This document shows positions 35,699 to 44,402 of a stretch of DNA of 64,000 bases, piece after piece; within the stretch, counting starts at the first letter, position 1, and each line of letters starts with the position of its first letter. The notes beneath the pieces were generated by a model. That model did no database searches. It was not told the origin of the DNA and saw nothing but the letters and a program-made list of their open reading frames with translations. Source of the stretch: Paucibacter sp. TC2R-5 (lineage in GTDB: Bacteria; Pseudomonadota; Gammaproteobacteria; Burkholderiales; Burkholderiaceae_C); contig NZ_JAJIRQ010000001.1 of NCBI RefSeq assembly GCF_025717605.1, forward strand, positions 342,916-406,915, written 5' to 3'. The translations under genes and the position numbers were made by a program.

Positions 35699-36229
35699 TT
35701 AAACCGTCAGGGAGTCCATCAGACCCATGTCCGAGCTGCTCATCAGGCCTTCGATGTCCATCAAAATCAGCATGCGGTCATTGACGGTGCCAATGCCTGT
35801 GATGAAACTGGTGTCCACCGAAGTGGAATTGAGTTCAGGCGCGGGGCGAATCGCGTCGCGGTTCAACTCCAACACGTCGGAAACCGAATCGACAACCGCG
35901 CCAACCACACGGTTTCTGACGTTCAGCACAATCACCACGGTGAAGCTGTTGTATTCGGCGGAAGGACATCCCAGCTTCAAGCGCAAGTCAACGATGGGCA
36001 CAATCACGCCACGCAGATTGACGACGCCCTTGATGAAGTCGGGCGCGTTGGCGATGCGGGTGGGCGGCTCGTATGAGCGGATTTCCTGAACCTTCAGGAT
36101 ATCGATGCCGTACTCTTCAGCGCCCAGGCGGAAGGTCAAAAACTCGCCGCTGGACGGTCCGCGGTTCTTCATTGCCAGGCTGCCGGCTTCTTGGCGCAAG
36201 GCCGGAACATTATCTCGGGTGGTTTCCAT
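35699..36229 (-). CDS. cheW: Chemotaxis adaptor CheW
   Basis: A 176-residue coupling protein linking receptors to CheA. It holds the CheW fold with [39 protein letters not shown] and the later [13 protein letters not shown]. The first 25 residues are an extra polar arm. GAGGTAAG precedes the chosen start. It lies between two mcp genes in the che transcript. Confidence 0.95.
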   Translation of the reverse strand: METTRDNVPALRQEAGSLAMKNRGPSSGEFLTFRLGAEEYGIDILKVQEIRSYEPPTRIANAPDFIKGVVNLRGVIVPIVDLRLKLGCPSAEYNSFTVVIVLNVRNRVVGAVVDSVSDVLELNRDAIRPAPELNSTSVDTSFITGIGTVNDRMLILMDIEGLMSSSDMGLMDSLTV

Positions 36230-36280
36230 GGCTTACCTCGTTATCTGTACGGGATGGATGGGTGACGTAAGGAAGAGAAC

Positions 36281-37804
36281 TTAAAAGGATTCCCACTCGC
36301 TCTCGCTCTGGCTGGACGGAGCAGGCGCCTTGGCTTTTGGGGCCGGTGACGCTGAAATTGACGGCGCTGCGGGCCGCGGCGCGGGACTCGGGCTGCTGCT
36401 CATCGCCGCTTTATGGACCGCATGCGCTGGGGCTGCCTTGGCCGGACTGCTCTTGACGGGCGTTTTCGCGCTGGCCTTGGGCGCCCGGTGCAGCGGCTTG
36501 GCCTCGTTGCTGGTGCGGAATTTACCCACAGCCTCGGCCAGTTGTTCGGCTTGGTCTTTCAAACTTTCGGCAGCTGCGGCAGATTCCTCCACCAGCGCGG
36601 CGTTTTGTTGGGTCATCTGGTCCAACTGCACAACCGACTGGTTGACCTGCTCAATGCCGTCGCTCTGCTCACTCGCGGCCGCCGTGATCTCGCCGATGAT
36701 GTCGGAGACGCGCTGCACGCTGGAAACGATGTCGGTCATCGAGGAGCCGGCTTCTTGCACCAGGCGCGAACCTACCTCGACCCGCTCAACGCTTGCGCCG
36801 ATGAGAGTCTTGATTTCGCGGGCCGCTTCGGCGCTACGCTGCGCCAAGGAGCGCACTTCGCTGGCCACGACGGCAAAGCCGCGGCCTTGTTCGCCGGCTC
36901 GGGCCGCTTCCACCGCAGCGTTCAAGGCCAGGATATTGGTTTGGAAGGCAATGCTGTCGATCACACCGATGATGTCACTGATCTTCTTCGAGCTGGTGTT
37001 GATGTCGTCCATGGTTGACACCACTTGGCCGACCACTTCGCCTCCCTTGGCCGCCGCATGCGAGGCCGAGGTGGCGAGCTGGTTGGCGGTGCGGGCCGAA
37101 TCGGCGGTCTGACGAACCGTGCCGGTCAGCTGCACCATGGACGATGCGGCTTGTTGCAGGTTGGAGGCAGTCTGTTCGGTGCGGTTGGACAGGTCTTGGT
37201 TGCCTGAGGCGATCTCCACCGAGGCAGTGCGAATGCTGTCTGCCGACGTGCGCAATTGGCTCACCAATCCCTGCAGGGCTTGCTGCATGTTTTGCAGCGA
37301 ACGCATCAGGTGGGAAGCTTCGTCCTGGCCTTCGATAGCTTCGGATGAACCGGTCAAGTCCCCGTTCGCGATGGCGTTGGCCAAGGCGTCGGCTTGTGCC
37401 AAGGGCGTGCAGATGCTTTGCATATTCAGCAAGGTCAAGGGCACGACGATGATGGCGCCAAGACTGAGCACGATGATGAAGGTCATCAAGCTATTGTCCC
37501 GGGCGCCCTTGCCATGGGCTTGCGCTAAATCCGCGTTCTGCTTCAGCGAGGCCTTGATTTCACTCAGCAGCTTTTCTTGCTGGGCGCCACCTTCCTTGGC
37601 CGCGCCAGACTCCATCAATTGAGTCAAGGCCGCGGCCTGCTTGGCGAGCGCGGATGAGTTTTCAACGATCTGCTGGTTGTGATCCCGCAGCGTATTCATG
37701 CCCATATAACCGACGCCACCCACCAGCAGCAGCAGGCCCAAAACCATCGCGATCGCTCCGATCATGCGGGTGCGAATGCTGAATTGCCGGATCAATGCGC
37801 TCAT
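36281..37804 (-). CDS. Methyl-accepting chemotaxis protein, short periplasmic domain
   Basis: A 507-residue chemoreceptor. Two spans (residues about 15-35 and 106-126) enclose only some 70 mainly helical periplasmic residues with many A, Q and K. That is too small for a Cache domain and slightly short for a four-helix bundle, so it may sense through a partner or the membrane. HAMP, the signalling tip [20 protein letters not shown] and an A/P/K-rich tail ending EWESF follow. It sits directly between cheA and cheW. Confidence 0.92.
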   Translation of the reverse strand: MSALIRQFSIRTRMIGAIAMVLGLLLLVGGVGYMGMNTLRDHNQQIVENSSALAKQAAALTQLMESGAAKEGGAQQEKLLSEIKASLKQNADLAQAHGKGARDNSLMTFIIVLSLGAIIVVPLTLLNMQSICTPLAQADALANAIANGDLTGSSEAIEGQDEASHLMRSLQNMQQALQGLVSQLRTSADSIRTASVEIASGNQDLSNRTEQTASNLQQAASSMVQLTGTVRQTADSARTANQLATSASHAAAKGGEVVGQVVSTMDDINTSSKKISDIIGVIDSIAFQTNILALNAAVEAARAGEQGRGFAVVASEVRSLAQRSAEAAREIKTLIGASVERVEVGSRLVQEAGSSMTDIVSSVQRVSDIIGEITAAASEQSDGIEQVNQSVVQLDQMTQQNAALVEESAAAAESLKDQAEQLAEAVGKFRTSNEAKPLHRAPKASAKTPVKSSPAKAAPAHAVHKAAMSSSPSPAPRPAAPSISASPAPKAKAPAPSSQSESEWESF

Positions 37805-37852
37805 ATTTTTTGGAGGCTTTCTGAATAAGTGATGCGTGAAAAAGGGAGGGCG

Positions 37853-40003
37853 TTAATGACGCGAACGCCGCACCAAGCTGCCGACGTCGAGAATCAAGGC
37901 CACCCGACCATCACCCATGATGGTGGCGCCCGATACATCGGGCACCTTGCGGTAATTGGCTTCGAGGTTCTTCACCACCACTTGTTGCTGGCCCAGCAGT
38001 TCATCCACCAGCAATGCAACGCGACCGCCTTCGGCTTCGACGACCACCATGATGGTGCTGACATGTTCGAAGTCAAAGCGAGGCACTTGGAAGATGGTTT
38101 CAAGACCAATCACCGGCATGTATTCATCGCGCACCTCGACCACCCGGCCCGAGCCGGCGACGGTCTTGATGGTGTCGGCCTGCACTTGGAAGGACTCGAT
38201 CACCGAGGACAGTGGCAAGATGTAGACCTCTTCGCCGACGCCTACGCTCATGCCGTCCATGATGGCCAGGGTCAGCGGCAGGCGCACCGAAACCTTCATG
38301 CCGTAGCCTTCAGCGGAGTCGATCTCCACCGTGCCGCCCAAGGAAGTGATGTTTCGCTTCACCACGTCCATGCCGACGCCGCGGCCGGACACATCGGTGA
38401 CCTGATCGGCGGTCGAGAAGCCCGGCGCGAAGATCAAGTTCCAGACGTCCGAGTCGCTCATCGAATCAGGCGCGTCGATGCCTTTCTCGCGTGCCTTCTT
38501 GATCAAGCGGTTGCGGTTCAAGCCGTTGCCGTCATCGCGTACCTCAATGACGATGGAGCCGCCTTGGTGCGAAGCGACCAGGGTGATCGTGCCATGCTCG
38601 GGCTTGCCCTTGGCAAGACGGTCGGCGGGCATTTCGATGCCGTGGTCGCAGCTGTTTCTAACCAAGTGCGTCAGCGGATCGGTGATCTTCTCCACCAAGC
38701 TCTTGTCCAGCTCGGTTGCTTCACCCTGCGTCACCAACTCGACCTTCTTGCCCAGCTTGGCAGCCAAGTCGCGCAACATGCGCGGGAAGCGGTTGAACAC
38801 GATGGACATCGGGATCATCCGGATCGACATCACCGACTCTTGCAAGTCGCGCGTGTTGCGCTCCAGATCGGCCAGACCGGAGGTCAGTTGCTGATATAGG
38901 CCCGGCGCCACATCGCGGCTGTTCTGTGCCAACATGGCCTGCGTAATGACCAATTCGCCGACCAGGTTGATCAGTTGGTCCACCTTTTCGATCGAGACGC
39001 GCAGCGTTGACTGTTCCATGCCGGCCGCTGGTCCGCTCGCAGGGCGAGCCGCTGCTGCGGGCGCCACGACGGCGGGCTTGGCCGCTTCGACTTGTACCTT
39101 CAGCTCGCTGGCGGTGGTCTGTTCGGGAACACCCGGCGCATTGTCAAAAAAGCCATAGCCCAGCTCGGCCTCTTGAGCCGCCGTTGAACTTGCGGGCGCT
39201 GCTGCGGCTGGCGAGCCGGGCGAGCCCTCGTGGAAACCAAAACCTGGGCCGAAGGGCAGCAAATTGACTTGCTCGCGTGCCACATGGAAGGTGAACAAGT
39301 CGAGCAAATCGCCGTCCGAGCTGCTGGTTAGTATTTTGAAGCGACGCACGCCGTCGGCGGCCACACCGCCGTCCAAAGGCTCAATCGTGCCGAGGTCGGT
39401 GATCTCTTTGAACAGATCGACCAAGTTGTCGGCCAGACTCAGATCGGTTAGAGGGCCGACCCGCATTTCCAATTCACGCACGCCAGGCTTGACGGGGGCT
39501 GCCTTGGGGGCTTTCGGCGCCGCGACAGCGGCGGGTGCGGGTGCGGGTGCAGCGGCGACCGGCGCGTCGAAGTCGGCTTGTTCGCTCTCCACAAAGCCGC
39601 GAATGCTGTTCAGGAGATCGGTGGTGTCAACGGCCGCTGCGCCGGAGCCCTGGTGGCGCCCCAACTGGGCGCGCAAGGCATCGCCCGATTGCAGCAAGGT
39701 GTCGACCATCGGCGAGGTAGGCTGCAGCTCATGGCGACGCAGCTTGTCCAGCAAGGTCTCCATTTGGTGCGTCAGTTCAGCCACATCGCTGAAGCCGAAG
39801 GTAGCTGCGCCGCCCTTGATCGAGTGGGCGCAGCGGAAGATGGCATTGAGCTCTTCGTCGTCAGCGGTCTCGATATTCAAGTTGAGCAGCATCTGCTCCA
39901 TATTGTCGAGATTCTCGCCCGCCTCCTCGAAGAAGACTTGGTAAAACTGGCTGAGGTCGATTCCAGCGCTCAGGCTGGCGCCCTCGGAAGTCATTTCTCC
40001 CAT
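37853..40003 (-). CDS. cheA: Chemotaxis histidine kinase CheA
   Basis: A 716-residue CheA. The phosphotransfer domain carries H60 in FRCAHSIKGGAATFGF. A P2-like module (about 180-260) lies between alanine/proline-rich linkers. The dimerisation helices follow (TLRVSIEKVDQLINLVGELV), then the kinase core (HLVRNSCDHGIE N-box, VRDDGNGLN, SGRGVGMDVVKRN) and the CheW-like P5 domain. There is no C-terminal receiver. TTGGAGTAAAG precedes the start. It follows cheY by 24 bases in the transcript. Confidence 0.96.
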   Translation of the reverse strand: MGEMTSEGASLSAGIDLSQFYQVFFEEAGENLDNMEQMLLNLNIETADDEELNAIFRCAHSIKGGAATFGFSDVAELTHQMETLLDKLRRHELQPTSPMVDTLLQSGDALRAQLGRHQGSGAAAVDTTDLLNSIRGFVESEQADFDAPVAAAPAPAPAAVAAPKAPKAAPVKPGVRELEMRVGPLTDLSLADNLVDLFKEITDLGTIEPLDGGVAADGVRRFKILTSSSDGDLLDLFTFHVAREQVNLLPFGPGFGFHEGSPGSPAAAAPASSTAAQEAELGYGFFDNAPGVPEQTTASELKVQVEAAKPAVVAPAAAARPASGPAAGMEQSTLRVSIEKVDQLINLVGELVITQAMLAQNSRDVAPGLYQQLTSGLADLERNTRDLQESVMSIRMIPMSIVFNRFPRMLRDLAAKLGKKVELVTQGEATELDKSLVEKITDPLTHLVRNSCDHGIEMPADRLAKGKPEHGTITLVASHQGGSIVIEVRDDGNGLNRNRLIKKAREKGIDAPDSMSDSDVWNLIFAPGFSTADQVTDVSGRGVGMDVVKRNITSLGGTVEIDSAEGYGMKVSVRLPLTLAIMDGMSVGVGEEVYILPLSSVIESFQVQADTIKTVAGSGRVVEVRDEYMPVIGLETIFQVPRFDFEHVSTIMVVVEAEGGRVALLVDELLGQQQVVVKNLEANYRKVPDVSGATIMGDGRVALILDVGSLVRRSRH

Positions 40004-40027
40004 GCTTTACTCCAATTTGACGACGGT

Positions 40028-40390
40028 TTAGCGAATGACCTTGCCAATGACTTCGATCAGCTTGGCTGGGTCGAAGGGCTTCACCAGCCAGCCGGTGGCG
40101 CCTGCGGCGCGGCCGGCTTGTTTCATCTGGTCGCTGGACTCGGTCGTCAAGATCAGGATCGGGGTGGTCTTGAACTTGGGGTTATCACGCAATTTCTTGG
40201 TCAGGCTAATCCCGTCCATGCGCGGCATGTTTTGATCGGTCAGGACCAAGTCGAAGTCGCGTGTTGTCGACTTTTCGAGCGCGTCTTGCCCATCCACTGC
40301 TTCAACGACGTTGAAGCCAGCGTTTTTGAGTGTGAAGGCGACCATTTGGCGCATCGAGGCCGAATCGTCCACGGCAAGGATTGAGTGCAT
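40028..40390 (-). CDS. cheY: Chemotaxis response regulator CheY
   Basis: A 120-residue stand-alone receiver that carries the signal from CheA to the flagellar motor. Acidic pocket D8/D9, phosphorylation site D52 (LVLTDQNMPRMDG), T82/T83 and K104 (WLVKPFDP) are all present. CGGAG lies before the ATG. It lies directly upstream of cheA in the same transcript. Confidence 0.96.
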   Translation of the reverse strand: MHSILAVDDSASMRQMVAFTLKNAGFNVVEAVDGQDALEKSTTRDFDLVLTDQNMPRMDGISLTKKLRDNPKFKTTPILILTTESSDQMKQAGRAAGATGWLVKPFDPAKLIEVIGKVIR

Positions 40391-40440
40391 TGTTGTCTCT
40401 CCGGGGTATCAAGCTGATTTCGGTAACTGAACAGGTTTCT

Positions 40441-40905
40441 TTAGAACAATTCGATCGAACCCGCGTCCATCTCGTCTTGAGTGACCGGGTTGGGGCGCAA
40501 GGGTGCGAGTTCAACGACGGATTCGCCGTCTTCGTCGTCGCCAAAGGTATCGCGGGCCAGCTGATCGGCGCAGTTGCGCAGGCGCTGGCTGGTATGTGCA
40601 ATCAACTGCGTGGCCATGTCTTGAAATTGCAAGGCCGTGATGGCGCCGGCAATGTCTTCGATGACTTTCTTCAAGACGGGGTGGTGGGCACTGTCGGTCT
40701 GTTCGCCGGACTGCTGGATCAAGCCATGAACATGGCTGGAGGCGCTGTAGAAATGCATGGAGAGCGCTTCTCCCGCATCGTCCAGCAAGCGTTGCAGGCG
40801 CTCCAGATCATGGGTGACCGTCATCAGGTGATCTTGCAGCTCGGCGGCCGCCAGCAAAGGGGTCATCCCTGGGTCGAAGGGATCGCTTGATTCATTCATC
40901 GGCAT
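40441..40905 (-). CDS. CheZ-like chemotaxis protein
   Basis: A 154-residue, mainly helical protein and the first gene of the che transcript. The segment AITALQFQDMATQLIAHTS resembles the active region of CheZ, where an aspartate and a glutamine four residues apart (D-x-x-x-Q, here DMATQ) dephosphorylate CheY-P. The C-terminus is acidic and ends MDAGSIELF, similar in character to the CheY-binding tail of CheZ (short acidic helix with a final hydrophobic pair). It is shorter than E. coli CheZ (214 residues). GGAG precedes the ATG at nine bases. Phosphatase activity is inferred. Confidence 0.65.
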   Translation of the reverse strand: MPMNESSDPFDPGMTPLLAAAELQDHLMTVTHDLERLQRLLDDAGEALSMHFYSASSHVHGLIQQSGEQTDSAHHPVLKKVIEDIAGAITALQFQDMATQLIAHTSQRLRNCADQLARDTFGDDEDGESVVELAPLRPNPVTQDEMDAGSIELF

Positions 40906-41194
40906 CTTTGCTCCATGCTTATGGGTCCTTGCGGGGCCAAAGCCGCCTCAAAAGAAGGAGGGCAACTCAAGCAACCCACGGCGACCCGTTGCTTGAACGC
41001 ATCTTCGGCATTTCTGGCGCATCTGTCGACAGGACAATAGCCACAGAAGCAGGCTATTTCTTCGCAATCTACACAGGCTCTGCATTTGATGCAAGGGTTT
41101 ACCCTTTGTTGTGGAGCCGGGCAGTTGCAAACTAGTTGTAGCAACGGGTTCCCCTGGGTCAATCCTTCACGCATTGCCTGCATACTTCGCCACC
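40906..41194. promoter_or_regulatory. Divergent promoter region between che and kinase genes
   Basis: This 289-base region must hold the promoters of the che cluster (minus) and of the receiver-kinase gene (plus). It contains TCAAGCAAC (40967-40975) and GTTGCTTGA (40988-40996), a nine-base inverted repeat with a 12-base spacer. A second element, GTTGC with GCAAC around AACTAGTT, lies near 41124-41145. I could not see a clear sigma-28 promoter. Confidence 0.4.
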
Positions 41195-42364
41195 ATGTCG
41201 ATGCCAACTGCCGAGCGCCACCTGCGCGTACTCCATATAGAAGATTCAGAGCTTGATCATCAGCTGATCATGGCGCAGCTGCGCCGTGCCGGATTGAATA
41301 TTGAACTCGAACGGATAGACAGCCTGGCCGAAGTCAGTCGCGCACTCACACAACCCTGGGACGCGCTGATCTCGGACTACAACCTGCCGGGTTTTTCGGG
41401 CCTGGTGGTACTGGATATGTTGAAAGCCAGCAAACTGCTGCTGCCTTTCATTTTGGTGTCGGGCGAGATCGGCGAAGACACCGCCGTGGCGGCGATGCGC
41501 ACCGGTGCCTCTGACTATTTGCTCAAAAAGGATTTGGCCCGCCTGGCGCCGGCCTTGCTGCATGCGATCGAGGCCTGCGAGTCTGAACGTGCTCGCATTG
41601 AAGCGGATCGCGAGTTGATCAAATCCAAGCAGCGCCTGCATGAATTGGCGGGTCATCTGCAGACCAGCGTCGAGATGGAGCGGGCCGCGATTGCTCGCGA
41701 GATTCATGATGATGTCGGCGGCTCCCTGACCGCGCTGAAGTTCGATCTGGCCTGGATTCAGCGCCATGCCAAGGACGCCGGGGTTTTGCAGCGGGTCGAG
41801 TCGGCCTTGGAGACCGTCACCGGCGCCATCGAGGCCAGCCAGCGCATCATGCAAAATCTGCGGCCGGCCATTCTGGAGCAGGGCCTTGTTGCCGCCGTGC
41901 AATGGATGGCTGCGCGCTTTGAGCGCCGCACCGGCATCGTGGTGACATTGCGTTGCAGCAGTGAAAACGAGATGCAGCTGCCGGCCGGTGTGCCCTTGGT
42001 GGCTTACCGCACGGCGCAAGAGGCGCTGACCAATGTCTCCAAGCATGCGAATGCCAGCCGGGTCGATATTGATCTGAGCGTGGACTCCGGGGTCTTGACG
42101 CTCGAAGTTAGCGACAATGGGGTGGGCATTGCGCCCGGCGCATTGGCCAAGGCGCGCAGCTTTGGTATTCGCGGCCTGCACGAACGCGCCGCAACCGTAG
42201 GGGGATGGGTGGACTTGAGCAGCAATAACAAGGGCGTGAGCCTGATACTTTCGGTGCCACTGCAGATGGAGTCGCTGGACTTCGCCGGCGTCGACGAGGG
42301 GCAAACTCCGGTACAGCCCGTAGCTGAAGCGACTGCCGCATCCGCCGGCTGGGTGCAACCATGA
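41195..42364 (+). CDS. Hybrid receiver-histidine kinase (NarX/DegS type)
   Basis: A 389-residue soluble kinase. The N-terminal receiver (HIEDSELDHQ; phospho-site D61 in LISDYNLPGFSG) is followed by a coiled linker, a HisKA_3 domain with H171 (AREIHDDVGGSLTALKFDL) and a HATPase domain (VSDNGVGIAPGA, GIRGLHERA). With the receiver at the front and no membrane span, it probably receives its signal from another kinase. I chose the ATG at 41195 because the receiver starts ten residues later; an open frame extends further upstream. Its stop overlaps the start of the next gene (ATGA at 42361), so both are co-translated. Confidence 0.9.
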   Translation: MSMPTAERHLRVLHIEDSELDHQLIMAQLRRAGLNIELERIDSLAEVSRALTQPWDALISDYNLPGFSGLVVLDMLKASKLLLPFILVSGEIGEDTAVAAMRTGASDYLLKKDLARLAPALLHAIEACESERARIEADRELIKSKQRLHELAGHLQTSVEMERAAIAREIHDDVGGSLTALKFDLAWIQRHAKDAGVLQRVESALETVTGAIEASQRIMQNLRPAILEQGLVAAVQWMAARFERRTGIVVTLRCSSENEMQLPAGVPLVAYRTAQEALTNVSKHANASRVDIDLSVDSGVLTLEVSDNGVGIAPGALAKARSFGIRGLHERAATVGGWVDLSSNNKGVSLILSVPLQMESLDFAGVDEGQTPVQPVAEATAASAGWVQP

Positions 42365-43008
42365 TCAAGGTTATTCTTTGCGATGACCATGCTCTGATCC
42401 GGCGCGGCATCCGTGACACCTTGTCCGATGTGGCCGATATCGAAGTCATCGGCGAGGCCTCCGACTACGGCGAGCTGCGCAGCTTGCTGCGGGACTTGGG
42501 GCCGAATTCGGCCATTGACGTGTTGGTGCTCGACATCAATATGCCCGGGCGCAGCGGTCTGGATGTATTGCATGTGATGAAGGACGAGGGCACCTCGATC
42601 CGTACCTTGATCGTGTCCATGTACCCTGAGGATCAATACGCGATCCGCGCGCTGCGTGCGGGTGCCTACGGCTATGTCAACAAGGGCGGTGACCCGCAGG
42701 TGCTGGTGCAGGCGGTGCGCACGGTGGCGCAGGGGCGCAAGTATGTGACGCCCGAGATCGCGCAAATGTTGGTGGAGAGCTTGACTGCGCCTGTAAACGA
42801 GCAGGCGCACCAGAAACTCTCGGACCGTGAGCTGCAGACTTTGGTGATGATTGCTTCGGGCAAGCGTTTGTCCGATATCGCCGAGGAGCTGACGCTGAGC
42901 CCGAAGACGGTCAGCGTCTACCGGGCCCGCGTGCTTGAGAAACTGGGCTTGGCGAACAACTCCGAATTGACGGTGTACGCTATTCGCAACGGTTTAGTGG
43001 CAAGTTGA
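42361..43008 (+). CDS. LuxR/NarL-family response regulator
   Basis: A 215-residue regulator: receiver domain with acidic pair D8/D9 and phospho-site D58 (VLVLDINMPGRSG), then a LuxR helix-turn-helix (KLSDRELQTLVMIASGKRLS, then LSPKTVSVYRARVLEKLGL). It is the natural partner of the kinase with which it overlaps by four bases. Target genes are unknown; the downstream cyclase-receptor-YfiR set is a good candidate. Confidence 0.93.
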   Translation: MIKVILCDDHALIRRGIRDTLSDVADIEVIGEASDYGELRSLLRDLGPNSAIDVLVLDINMPGRSGLDVLHVMKDEGTSIRTLIVSMYPEDQYAIRALRAGAYGYVNKGGDPQVLVQAVRTVAQGRKYVTPEIAQMLVESLTAPVNEQAHQKLSDRELQTLVMIASGKRLSDIAEELTLSPKTVSVYRARVLEKLGLANNSELTVYAIRNGLVAS

Positions 43009-43100
43009 GCTGCGGCCGGCAGGCCTTGTTTTTCCGGCGATGAGGAGGCTGCCCTTGGTGTTAAAACTCGCACCCAGTGCGGCACATCAATTCCTCTGGC

Positions 43101-44402
43101 ATGACTTCATCCGCAATTAGGAAGACTGCAAGACCTCAGTCCTTGGTTCGGCGCTTGACCCGCTTGAACCTGCAGGTGCTGGCGGTCACCATGCTGTTGA
43201 CCTTTGCTTTGATCGCCACGGCCTCCTTGCTGGTGGCGCGCGAGTACCAAGCTCAATCGGCCAAGCATGACGCGCAATTGCTGGCCAACAATCTTGCGCC
43301 GATGCTGGTGTTTGAGGATGTCAGTGCAGCGCAGTTGGAGCTGACTGCTTTTGCCCGTCGTGGCGGCGTGCTGGAAGTACAGGTGTCGCGGCTTGATCAT
43401 TCCACCTTTGCGCATTGGTTGGATGTGGGCCAGACCGACCACCATTTAGAGCGAGCACCGGTCGACTTGGCCGGAACTTCCGCTGTCGTGGAGATGCATC
43501 TGAGTTCTCTCGATGTCTGGGTGCCTATTCATCTCAAGGGCGAGTTGATAGGTTCGCTGACCGTGCACGAAAGCTTGAAGTCCTTGCAACACACCGTGCT
43601 TCGCATGGTCGGTGTGGCGGCCGTTTTTATCGGCTTGGCGATTTTGATCGCTGGGCGACTTTTGCGCTGGGTGCAAAAACGTGCCTTGGCGCCCATCGTG
43701 GAGCTTTCCAGGCTGGCAGAAAATATCGCGACCAGCCAAGACTTCAGCCAGCGCGCGCAGATCCATGGCGCCGATGAAGTCGGGCGTTTGAGCGAGCGCT
43801 TCAATCAGATGCTCAAGCGGGTCGAGATCAGCCAGACCGAGCTGAATCAGCGACTCCAACGCGAGCAAATTGCCGGCCAACAGTTCGAGCAACTCGCGCA
43901 TCAAGACAGCCTGACCAAGCTGCCCAATCGCTTGTATTTCCAGTCAGCCTTGCAGCGGCATATCACTCACAGCTGCCAGAACGCCGTGCTGATGGCCTTG
44001 ATGTTCATTGACCTGGATAGCTTCAAGCTGGTCAATGACAAGCATGGTCATGATGCCGGCGACGCCGTGCTGTGTGAGGTAGCCGCTCGCATGAGCCGGG
44101 TGCTGCGATCCGGTGATGTCGTGTGCCGCTTGGGCGGCGATGAGTTCGGATTGATTCTCCCGGTCGTGCCTGACGAGGCCGCCGCCGAGCAATTGGCGCT
44201 ACGCTTGATCGCCGCGATCCGAGAGCCCATGGTGCTTGGTGGGCATTTGATGCCGATAGGCGCCACGGTGGGCTTGGCTTTTTGTCCCACCGATGAGGTC
44301 GAGGCTTCGCAGCTTTTGAGTGCGGCCGATGTGGCGATGTACGCGGCCAAGCGTGCCGGCAAGAACACTTTCAGAAGGGCGAACCATGCTGCTTCGAGCT
44401 AA
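43101..44402 (+). CDS. Membrane diguanylate cyclase, YfiN-like (CHASE8-HAMP-GGDEF)
   Basis: A 433-residue c-di-GMP synthase. Two spans (about residues 20-42 and 170-192) surround a periplasmic domain that looks like CHASE8 (LLANNLAPMLVFEDVSAAQL, FARRGGVLEVQVSR). HAMP and a GGDEF domain follow. The active site GGDEF is intact at 345-349 and the inhibitory site R-x-x-D (RSGD) sits five residues before it, so product feedback is likely. The same architecture occurs in YfiN/TpbB, which YfiR restrains in the periplasm; a yfiR gene lies two genes downstream. Start uncertain: an in-frame GTG at 43077 is the alternative. Its end overlaps the receptor gene by 17 bases. Confidence 0.88.
   Translation: MTSSAIRKTARPQSLVRRLTRLNLQVLAVTMLLTFALIATASLLVAREYQAQSAKHDAQLLANNLAPMLVFEDVSAAQLELTAFARRGGVLEVQVSRLDHSTFAHWLDVGQTDHHLERAPVDLAGTSAVVEMHLSSLDVWVPIHLKGELIGSLTVHESLKSLQHTVLRMVGVAAVFIGLAILIAGRLLRWVQKRALAPIVELSRLAENIATSQDFSQRAQIHGADEVGRLSERFNQMLKRVEISQTELNQRLQREQIAGQQFEQLAHQDSLTKLPNRLYFQSALQRHITHSCQNAVLMALMFIDLDSFKLVNDKHGHDAGDAVLCEVAARMSRVLRSGDVVCRLGGDEFGLILPVVPDEAAAEQLALRLIAAIREPMVLGGHLMPIGATVGLAFCPTDEVEASQLLSAADVAMYAAKRAGKNTFRRANHAASS

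Noticed and set aside
34158-35702. Plus-strand open frame of 514 residues opposite the second mcp gene
   Set aside because: Shadow of a clear chemoreceptor gene on the minus strand.
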